Shown in pieces: positions 1 to 6,800 of a stretch of 7,065 bases of DNA. Where the stretch lies: assembly GCA_003454335.1 (NCBI GenBank), contig DMKK01000082.1:1-7065 (forward strand), given 5' to 3'. This stretch comes from Gammaproteobacteria bacterium (GTDB lineage Bacteria; Pseudomonadota; Gammaproteobacteria; UBA9214). Below the pieces are notes generated by a model. It was not told where the DNA came from, did no database searches, and saw nothing but the letters and a program-made list of their open reading frames with translations. The translations under genes and the position numbers were made by a program. Within the stretch, counting starts at the first letter, position 1. Each line of letters starts with the position of its first letter.

Positions 1-1629
1 CTTTTCACGACCGGCGCGTGACTTGTACGGCGACTTCTCATTGGTGCGGCTGTTCCAGCCCGACTTGTAGCGTACAGCCGGCTTCAGCTTGTCGGCCTTG
101 ATAGCCACCGCATAGTGGGGCTCGCCCAGTGGCAGCGGCATGTCATACAGCAACTCCATCTTGTCGCCACTGATGTCGATCAGCTGATGGTTCTGCGGAT
201 GCAAGGGGCCAACCGGGTTGAAACGATCGATAGCCAGCTTGTTCAGCGCCACCAGGTATTTGCCATCCGGAGCGATGGTATCGCCTTCCATGGTCATCAG
301 GTGGCCGACATTGTAGTGAATCGCCAGCTGGTCCAGCACCTTGCCTTCACAGTAGTCCCACTTGGTAATCATGGAGTCCACATAGATGGAGGTATAAGCC
401 ACGCAGTCCTTGGAATCGAACTGGGTGTGCAGCGGACCGAGACCGACATTGACCGACTTGTGCAGCACGTCCTGCAGGGCAATGATCGGAATCCCGTAGG
501 GGTCCTTGCCCTCGAAATTCTTGTCCTTGATGGCCTGCATAATCTTGTCAAAACTGTACACCCAGGTGTGGCTGTCCAGTTTGCCGGATATCACGATCTT
601 GCTGCCATCGGGGGTCACGTCCACGCCGTGCGGACTCTTCGGTTCCGGAATCAGATACAGCAACCCCTCTTTCACCGCCTGGTCCATGGGGATGAGGTAC
701 ATGCCCTTTAATTTCTCCACCTTGCCGGCCGCGACCAGCTCGGCAGCCTTCTTCCAGTTGGTAACGTGCAGGAAGTCCGTGTCCTTGGAGGAACAACCGG
801 CTTCGAACGGCGGGCGACCGCGTTCACTACCGCCGATGTAGCGTTCCGTACAGAAGGAGTTGGTAAAGCCCCAGCCGGCGGAAGGCCCCTTGCCCGCATC
901 GGAAAGGTCCTGGCTGTAAGGTGGCAGCTCAAAGGTAAACGAGGCGGCAGAATCGAGACGCCCCTTCTCATTGTCAAACTTCCAGTAGGTCAGGCCACCA
1001 CGGTATTTATCGTTGAATTCCTCCAGCGGCACGAAATCGTCACCGTAGGGTGCCGCATACTGCACGGCTTCCATGACATATTCCGTGTTCGGGGTGACAA
1101 AGGCACCGCCGTGGGCGGATTTAAACAGCGGGTTGACGACGATCTGCTTGGTCTCGAAATCGTGCAGATCAATGACGGCGATACGCGGGTTGGCCTTGTC
1201 ATTGATAAATACAAAGCGGCCATCGTAATCACCGTTGGTCTCGGAAATCGCCGGATGGTGGGTATCACCGAAAGTGATGTCCTTGCCCATGATGCGGCCC
1301 TGGGCCAGCACAGCCTTGGATTCGTCATCAAAACCGTAACCCTGCCAGGGCTCGGGGGTAAACACACCGATATACTTGAGAAGACGCATGGACGGAATGC
1401 CATACACAATCAGCTGGCCGCTCTGCCCGCCCGAGGCGAATACCATATACTCATCCCGACCGCCGGTCGGGATATAGGTCTTGGCTGCCGCCAGCACATC
1501 TTTTTCGGTCAGCCCGCGCGCCTTCATCACATCTTTCAGGGCATCCTGCGACCATGCGCTGGTGACTGATCCCACTGCCAGACCGATTCCGATCAGTACC
1601 GACAATGCCTTCTGTTTGATTGGGTTCAT
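1..1629 (-). CDS. nosZ: Nitrous oxide reductase NosZ, clade II (Sec-type), 3' end cut by window edge
   Basis: This gene encodes the periplasmic copper enzyme that reduces N2O to N2, the last step of denitrification. The frame is open from the ATG at 1629 to the window edge (543 codons, no stop). Residues 1-27 form a Sec signal peptide (NPIKQK followed by a hydrophobic stretch, probable cleavage after SAWS). There is no twin-arginine motif, unlike clade I NosZ. The beta-propeller domain carries all seven CuZ-ligand histidines: H124 and H125 (GDTHHP), H173 (AHGGAF), H334 (SPHGVDV), H401 (GPLHTQFD), H443 (NVGHLM) and H505 (GEPHYA). Segments such as IDLHDFETKQIV and HGGAFVTPNTEYV resemble clade II proteins. 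The C-terminal cupredoxin domain with the CuA site lies outside the window, so completeness cannot be judged. The start is supported by a good ribosome binding site and the position of the signal peptide. The gene has its own promoter region with a DNR/FNR box. The family call is near certain; the clade call is strong. Confidence 0.97.
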   Translation of the reverse strand, partial: MNPIKQKALSVLIGIGLAVGSVTSAWSQDALKDVMKARGLTEKDVLAAAKTYIPTGGRDEYMVFASGGQSGQLIVYGIPSMRLLKYIGVFTPEPWQGYGFDDESKAVLAQGRIMGKDITFGDTHHPAISETNGDYDGRFVFINDKANPRIAVIDLHDFETKQIVVNPLFKSAHGGAFVTPNTEYVMEAVQYAAPYGDDFVPLEEFNDKYRGGLTYWKFDNEKGRLDSAASFTFELPPYSQDLSDAGKGPSAGWGFTNSFCTERYIGGSERGRPPFEAGCSSKDTDFLHVTNWKKAAELVAAGKVEKLKGMYLIPMDQAVKEGLLYLIPEPKSPHGVDVTPDGSKIVISGKLDSHTWVYSFDKIMQAIKDKNFEGKDPYGIPIIALQDVLHKSVNVGLGPLHTQFDSKDCVAYTSIYVDSMITKWDYCEGKVLDQLAIHYNVGHLMTMEGDTIAPDGKYLVALNKLAIDRFNPVGPLHPQNHQLIDISGDKMELLYDMPLPLGEPHYAVAIKADKLKPAVRYKSGWNSRTNEKSPYKSRAGREK

Positions 1630-1634
1630 TATTT

Positions 1635-1640
1635 CTCCCT
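1635..1640 (-). promoter_or_regulatory. Ribosome binding site of nosZ
   Basis: On the minus strand AGGGAG stands five bases before the ATG at 1629. It is a good Shine-Dalgarno match and fixes the nosZ start at the head of the signal peptide. Confidence 0.8.
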
Positions 1641-1664
1641 GGTTACTGTTTATTAGAGGTAGAC

Positions 1665-1700
1665 TTTCAGAGCACTCCTCTCTAACCGGAGGCTCTGAAA
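1665..1700 (-). promoter_or_regulatory. Long stem-loop in the nosZ leader
   Basis: TTTCAGAGC (1665-1673) and GCTCTGAAA (1692-1700) are perfect 9-base inverted arms. Inside them CTCC (1675-1678) and GGAG (1688-1691) pair as well, giving a 13-bp stem with one bulged base and a 9-base loop. No T-run follows on either strand, so it is not a standard intrinsic terminator. If transcription starts near 1703, as predicted from the DNR/FNR box, the hairpin would sit at the extreme 5' end of the nosZ mRNA, about 35 bases before the start codon. Roles in mRNA stability or translational control are inference. A protein operator is the alternative. Confidence 0.55.
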
Positions 1701-1701
1701 C

Positions 1702-1718
1702 TGCGACGAATCGTCGCA
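1702..1718. promoter_or_regulatory. Perfect 17-bp palindrome overlapping the predicted nosZ -10
   Basis: TGCGACGA (1702-1709), one central base, then TCGTCGCA (1711-1718) is a perfect inverted repeat. The position predicted for a -10 hexamer by a class II FNR-type promoter (1710-1715, GACGAT on the minus strand, 3 of 6 consensus matches including A2 and T6) lies inside it. A dimeric repressor bound here would block the promoter. It could also be a short RNA hairpin with a 3-base loop. I do not recognise the sequence as the operator of a known regulator. Confidence 0.45.
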
Positions 1719-1737
1719 CCCTATCACCCTGACATCC

Positions 1738-1751
1738 TTGATCCAAGTCAA
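1738..1751 (-). promoter_or_regulatory. FNR/DNR-type binding site upstream of nosZ
   Basis: The plus strand reads TTGATCCAAGTCAA, minus strand TTGACTTGGATCAA. This fits the FNR/DNR/NNR family pattern TTGAT-N4-ATCAA with one base changed (GTCAA), a variant common in denitrification promoters. Its centre at 1744.5 is about 115 bases upstream of the nosZ start codon. With the centre at -41.5, as in class II CRP/FNR promoters, transcription would start near 1703 with a leader of about 74 bases. It implies induction of nosZ under low oxygen (FNR) or by nitric oxide (DNR/NNR); the sequence alone cannot tell these regulators apart. Confidence 0.8.
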
Positions 1752-1903
1752 ATTCATTGATAACAACCCTGTCAGCACAGCGGAAATCACTTCATATTTC
1801 GATCAGGTGGCCCGGCAGAATATTGACGATTTCATCGCTGAAGGGGTAATGCCGGCTCATACACCGGGTAGCGGACACCGGCCGGAAAAGAGATACACAG
1901 CAG
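1752..1903. other. Intergenic stretch without a recognisable feature
   Basis: Together with the sites listed separately, this is the rest of the 330-base gap between nosZ and the Cache-protein gene. I see no tRNA, repeat, strong promoter or convincing gene in it. A plus-strand open frame running through it is discussed among the rejected items. Confidence 0.5.
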
Positions 1904-1932
1904 GTCCAACAGGCTTCAGGAGCCTGTCGGAC
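1904..1932 (-). terminator. Hairpin downstream of the Cache-protein gene, probable 3' end of its transcript
   Basis: GTCCAACAGGC (1904-1914) and GCCTGTCGGAC (1922-1932) are 11-base inverted arms with one non-Watson-Crick position and a 7-base loop. The hairpin lies 27 bases beyond the TGA of the gene ending at 1960. No T-run follows on the minus strand, so it may be a factor-dependent terminator or an mRNA-end stabilising hairpin rather than an intrinsic terminator. It separates that gene from the nosZ promoter. Confidence 0.45.
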
Positions 1933-1959
1933 TTAGGAGCAATCTACCGCGCTGATGGG

Positions 1960-2907
1960 TCAGGTCGCACAACCTACCCAGAAAGTCACGTCCTTTTCGA
2001 GAAACTCCTGCCATGACATATAGTGGGTACCATCGCAGGAAAATGTCAGGCTGATCAGACCATTGAAGATATTGATCGATGCCGAACGCAGGTACAGGGT
2101 TTCATCAGCCATACGCAACTGCCGCATGCTACTTAATACGTCGGCAATCCTGTCTTGCGGAATAAGCGCGTCATCCGGATAGGGATGCTGCGAATACAGC
2201 AGGCAAATATCCGGGTCACTCAGCACTTCATGGTCAAAAATATGGTAGCGATACGGATCATCCATGAACCAGACGGTGGCACGACTGCTGGAAAAGTGAA
2301 TCACGGCCTGAAACAGGCCACGCTCGGTAATCAGGTCCTCGAGAATGGCACAGGCCGGTGACATGTTCAGGTCCATCAGGCTCTCTACGCGGTGCTGCTG
2401 GAACACCGTGCCACGAATCGACGGGTCACCCTTGATCTGGCGCCAGTCAATGGGTTCTTCATAGTGCTCGTTAGTGGCAGGCAGATCGCGCAAGTCAAAG
2501 TCGGCACCGATAAACCCCAGCATTTCGTTATGCCGGTAGACGACCTGCAAGGCCGTCAGCGATGGCCGGTTAACACGCAGACTCAGGTAGGCATCGGAAA
2601 GCAGGAAGCCCCACGGCGGCACGACCTCGTGCATATAAGGACGACTGGAGCGATCACGCCCGTAGTGCTCGGGGAGCAGCCCGCCGATACCGACATTGTC
2701 GCTGATCTGTATACCGTTGGTATCCAGTGCATACAGAAACAGGCAATGCGGCACGGAACGGAAACCATCGTTCAGAACAATGTCCATATCTTCGCGCGAA
2801 CCCCATACCTCCGCGCACTGATCAGCCAGCCTGGCAAGCGGCTTAGACAGCATTTCGGCCAGTGCGACACGCTGGGAATGAATGGCCTGCTTCAGTATCT
2901 TGTCCAT
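1960..2907 (-). CDS. Soluble PDC/Cache-type sensor domain protein of unknown role
   Basis: The product is 315 residues. Residues about 50-143 resemble the distal half of a PDC (double Cache) sensor fold: LFLYALDTNGIQISDNVG, then GRDRSSRPYM (83-92), SDAYLSLRV (104-112), and GFIGADFDLRDLP (131-143). These folds usually bind small ligands outside the cell as part of chemoreceptors or kinases. Here there is no signal peptide, no hydrophobic segment and no kinase, GGDEF, EAL, helix-turn-helix or MCP domain, so it is probably a free-standing cytosolic protein. Residues 150-315 match nothing I recognise; they are rich in acidic and aromatic residues, and WFMDDPYRYHIFDHE is a distinctive segment. The canonical amine-binding YxxxxRxWY arrangement is not matched. 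The ATG at 2907 is the first after an in-frame stop at 2941-2943 and lacks a clear ribosome binding site. Its gene follows the channel gene by 80 bases. The fold call is moderate; the function is unknown. Confidence 0.8.
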   Translation of the reverse strand: MDKILKQAIHSQRVALAEMLSKPLARLADQCAEVWGSREDMDIVLNDGFRSVPHCLFLYALDTNGIQISDNVGIGGLLPEHYGRDRSSRPYMHEVVPPWGFLLSDAYLSLRVNRPSLTALQVVYRHNEMLGFIGADFDLRDLPATNEHYEEPIDWRQIKGDPSIRGTVFQQHRVESLMDLNMSPACAILEDLITERGLFQAVIHFSSSRATVWFMDDPYRYHIFDHEVLSDPDICLLYSQHPYPDDALIPQDRIADVLSSMRQLRMADETLYLRSASINIFNGLISLTFSCDGTHYMSWQEFLEKDVTFWVGCAT

Positions 2908-2916
2908 GCCCGGCAG

Positions 2917-2922
2917 TATATA
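2917..2922 (-). promoter_or_regulatory. Candidate -10 element giving a near-leaderless mRNA
   Basis: TATATA lies nine bases before the ATG at 2907, and no Shine-Dalgarno sequence is visible there (the bases just before the ATG are CTGCCGGGC). If it is a -10 element, transcription would start only about two or three bases before the start codon. No convincing -35 is seen, so this is weak. Confidence 0.25.
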
Positions 2923-2987
2923 CGTTGTTGCGTCACAGAATTATGAGGAATGCGCTCCAGCAGATTTTATTTTTCCGGGAATGAACG

Positions 2988-3797
2988 TCATGTCTCCCGC
3001 CGGTCATCAGTCAGGCGATCCTCAATCCGTTGCAGCGTTTGCTCCATAGCCTCAATGCGCCTTACGATATCCTTCAGACGGTAGATTTCCTCGAGCTCTT
3101 CCTCTTCGATCTCTATCTCGCCACGCGATACGAAGTAGGCTGAAAAACTGGCAGTCAACAGGGAGAAGAAACCGACTCCAAACAAAATCACGATAGCACC
3201 GAACGCCTTGCCCGCCAGACTCTGCGGCACGACATCGCCGTATCCCACCGTCGCTACCGTCACCCAGGCCCACCAGAGACCTTCCCAGACGGTTTCGATA
3301 CCCGGGTCGATGCCGGCGATGAGCAGCCCCGACATCAGGGTGAACGCCAGCGCCACCAGCAGCGTCGTACCCAGATAATTCCGCGTCAGAATCTTGCGCA
3401 GGGTACCCGAGGTATTCAGCAACAACGGGAACATCAGCAGCAGCCTGAGCGTTCGCAAGGCGGCTGCATGGGCTCCACCCCCCCACAGCACGGGCACACC
3501 TGCGCCGATAATAAGCAGGTTCATCCAGTTGCTGCGCAGATAACGGCGTTTGTCATCCACCAGGCTGACAAGCACTACCGTTTCAAGCACAAAAAACAGC
3601 CAGATACCCCAGTTGGTAATCCGGTCAAGCGTTGCGGGATAAATGCCTTTGGCACTCAGATACCACTCTATCAGTATCCAGGTGGCCAGCAGCATCATTG
3701 GCACTTCGAAACGGCTGGCCCAGAGCCGTGCCGCCGGCCGCTCGTCCACCGCGACGCCGCGCAAACCGATCAGTAGAGTGATGATATGACTGGACAT
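2988..3797 (-). CDS. Voltage-gated-like potassium channel (six-segment, TVGYGD filter)
   Basis: The product is a 269-residue inner-membrane cation channel subunit, expected to act as a tetramer. Hydrophobic segments fit S1 (about 31-49), S2 (62-81), S3 (91-105), S4 (109-128), S5 (140-162), a pore helix (170-182) and S6 (197-224). The K+ selectivity filter TVGYGD is at 183-188. The S4-like segment has only R115 and R118 where strongly voltage-sensing channels have four or more regularly spaced arginines, so voltage dependence may be weak. The C-terminus (226-262) is an acidic then mixed-charge helix, EIEIEEEELEEIYRL and onward, probably a coiled coil for tetramer assembly; no RCK/TrkA-N or cyclic-nucleotide domain is present. 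The gene starts 43 bases after the kinase stop and could be co-transcribed with it. No strong ribosome binding site is visible before the ATG. The family call is firm; the physiological role is unknown. Confidence 0.93.
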   Translation of the reverse strand: MSSHIITLLIGLRGVAVDERPAARLWASRFEVPMMLLATWILIEWYLSAKGIYPATLDRITNWGIWLFFVLETVVLVSLVDDKRRYLRSNWMNLLIIGAGVPVLWGGGAHAAALRTLRLLLMFPLLLNTSGTLRKILTRNYLGTTLLVALAFTLMSGLLIAGIDPGIETVWEGLWWAWVTVATVGYGDVVPQSLAGKAFGAIVILFGVGFFSLLTASFSAYFVSRGEIEIEEEELEEIYRLKDIVRRIEAMEQTLQRIEDRLTDDRRET

Positions 3798-3826
3798 GCC
3801 TGTTTCAACCGGTGGTCTGTTCGGAT

Positions 3827-3843
3827 TGACGGCTGTACCGTCA
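3827..3843 (-). other. Small hairpin overlapping the kinase stop codon
   Basis: TGACGG (3827-3832) and CCGTCA (3838-3843) are perfect 6-base arms around a 5-base loop. On the minus strand the first arm begins with the TGA stop of the kinase gene. No T-run follows. It could affect read-through of transcription into the channel gene or protect the mRNA end, but six base pairs may also be chance. Confidence 0.3.
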
Positions 3844-6800
3844 GACCCCGGTCGCCACCTTGCGAATAAGTTGCATCAACTGTTCCCGGGAGTATGTACT
3901 CTTTTCAAGCACCTGTTCTACCCGGCCACTCAGGATTCGCTGTTCTTCATCGGTGAGATCCTTGGCAGTGAGCACAATCACTGGAATATCCTGCCATTCG
4001 GTGTGGGTGCGCATTTCCAGCAGAAAGTCAAAACCGTCCATTATCGGCATCATCAGATCCAGCATAATGAGTGCGGGTCGCATAACCGTCAGCAAATGCA
4101 GAGCCTCCCGGCCGTTGCCCGCCTCGATCACCTCCCAACTGGCCTTTTGGAGTATGCGCGTCATCACGTCGCGAGTGTCGACATCATCTTCAACGAGCAA
4201 CACCGGACCGGTCTCACCGGAGGTGCGAAACACGGAGAGCGTATTGAGTAGCTGCTCCCGGCCTACCGGCTTGGTGAGGTAGTCGGTGGCACCCAGGGAG
4301 TAACCCCCGGTCTTGTCATCGCCCATCGTCAACATAACCACCGGCACCTGGTGGAGACGGGGGTCTGCCTTGAGGGCACGCAGCACCGACCAGCAATCCA
4401 TGTCCGGCAGCATGACATCCAGGGTGATGGCAGCGGGCTGAACCTCATGTGCAATACGCAGACCTTCCTTCGCGCTGGTAGCAGTGATTACTGCAATGCC
4501 TTCCTTGCCAAGAGAGCGCTCGATGATCTCCCGAACCCCGGGGTCATCGTCAATCACCAGCACCGTGGTTTCTGATCCAGCCTGCAGGGTCGTTCCCGAC
4601 CGCACTTCGGCGTCTGCTGGCACGGCCTCAACCCGGGGTTCCAGTGTCGCGTTCCCGGGCAATACCGCAGGCAGATGAATGGTAAAGGTGGACCCCTCAC
4701 CCGGCTGACTCGTTACCGTAAGGTCGCCACCCAGCAACCGGCAAAAGCGCTTGGAAATAGCCAGTCCCAGGCCCGTACCACCATAATTCCGTGTGGTCGA
4801 CTCGTCTGCCTGACTGAATTCCTCGAACACATGATCGAGCTTGTCTTTCGGAATACCAATACCGGTATCACTGACCGCGAATGTCAACCAGTCCGCACCA
4901 CCGACCGGTGCGCGCTTCACACTCAGCGTGACCTCGCCCTCATGGGTAAACTTCGCAGCATTGGACAACAGGTTAAACAGCGACTGCCGAATCTTTGTCA
5001 AATCCTGGTGTGCGATGCCCAGGTGCTCGCCGCGCTCGACCCCGAGCCGGTTGCCGTTCTTGTCGATCAAGGGCCGGGCGGTGGCAATCACCTCATCGAG
5101 CAGGGTGCCCACGTCGATGTCCTCGGCAAAGGCCTCCATCTTGCCGGACTCGATCTTGGACAGGTCAAGCACGTCGTTTATCAGTGCCAGCAGGTGGGTG
5201 CCTGCCTGATTGATCTTCTTGAGGTCCGGAATGAAATCTTCCTGCCCCAGGTCTTCTGCCTCTTCCACCAGCATCTCGCTATACCCGAGGATGGCGTTCA
5301 TCGGTGTGCGTAACTCGTGGCTCATGTTAGCCAGGAAGGCACTCTTGGCCCTGTTGGCAGCGTCGGCGGCGTCTTTGGCACCGGCCAGGGCCTGCTCCGC
5401 CCGTTTGCGTTCAAGAATTTCACGGCCGAGGCGGCGATTCCAGACAGCGACGAAGATGACAACCAGCAAGGCACCACCAATGACCGGTGCAACCCAGGCG
5501 ATAACGCTCTTCCAGTCCAGCCCATGCGCTATCCAGCGATCGGCAATGGCCTCCAGGGTATCCGGGGGTATCGCGGCCATACCCCCATCGATCAATGTAA
5601 GCAGCCTGGTATTACCTGCGAGGACAGCAGCGTGGACCGCTTCTGTGAACAGCACGTCCCCCTGCTGCGCAGCGCCAGTAATCCCGAGCCGGTTCAGGGC
5701 AAACGTCATCTCCGGCACCTCGGCGACGGCGGCTCCGACCTCTTCCAGCAGCAGCCCTGTCAGCAGGCCATCGATGTCTGCGTAACTGACTATCTGTTTG
5801 CCCGGGTACTTTCTGCCCAGATATTCTTCCTGAAAGGAGTCGTTAATGGCGCCAACGCCGACATCGGCAAGCGCATCGAGTGACACCACATCCCCCGTGC
5901 CCGTTTTGAAATAGACCGCCGTCTCTATCTCGAGGAAGGGCGCGGAAAAACCCAGCCATGCTTCCCTCTCCCTGTTCCTGAACAGACCGGAATGAACATC
6001 TGCCTCCCCGGATTTGATCCCGCCAAGCGTGTCTGCCCATTTGGTGGCACGAAACTCGACGTCCCTGCCAACCTGCCTGGCCCATTCACGCCAGAGATCG
6101 ACGAGGTAGCCACCGGGTTTGCCGTCGACACCAATGTTTGAAAATGGTGCATAGTTACCGGAGATGGCAACGATGATCGCGTCTGATGTCTCGTCGGGCA
6201 TTCCCGACACCCAGCGCCGCGCGATCCGCCGGCGCTCATCCGAAGAAATGAGGGCCATACCCTGGTTAATGAGTTCCAGCATTTCGGCATTGCCTTCGCC
6301 GGAGGCAACGAACCAGTCGTTCTGGTACAACGGTGCTGACTGGTCGTAACGGAACTTTGCCAGCAGCCCGGCCTGGGCCAGATGAAACAGCCCTGTTGGC
6401 GTATCAGCGGCAAACACCTTGAGTTCGCCGGACCGGAGTCTTGCCATGATATCGCTGTAGTCCGGAAAACCGACGACGGCATTCGGCGTGACCCGCGCCT
6501 GCAAATAGCCCTCTACGAAATCCTTTGCAAGCACCCCAATCCGGTAAGCCGAAAGTTTGCCAAGATCATCGGGGACCCCGATCGAATTGTGATAAAAGAC
6601 ATGGGTATCTGTCTTGGTCAGCGCTGCACCGTAATCGAGGAAGCGGTCCCGCTCTGCATTGAAGAACAGCCCGGCATGCGCATCCACCTTGCCGTCCCGC
6701 ACCAGGGCCAGCGTTTCGTTCCACGTTGCTGCAGTGAAGTCAACGGCGATGCCGGTTTTCTCGGACCACAGCTTCCAGTAATCGATGATGATCCCGTTGG

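Noticed and set aside
115..1569. Plus-strand open frames of 198 and 267 codons across nosZ
   Set aside because: They lie antisense to a firmly identified gene with conserved catalytic residues. Long antisense frames are expected in GC-rich coding DNA, and their sequences show no family motif.
1665..1700. Intrinsic terminator in front of nosZ
   Set aside because: The stem is strong but no T-run follows on either strand, and it lies between the predicted promoter and the ribosome binding site of nosZ.
1738..2016. Plus-strand open frame of 92 codons beginning with TTG
   Set aside because: Its TTG start is the first three bases of the FNR/DNR box, there is no ribosome binding site, it has no recognisable motif, it runs through the hairpin at 1904-1932 and it overlaps the 3' end of the Cache-protein gene.
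2392..2946. Plus-strand open frame of 184 codons opposite the Cache-protein gene
   Set aside because: The minus-strand frame has coherent Cache-like motifs over the same bases, and the plus-strand frame has no recognisable motif or ribosome binding site.
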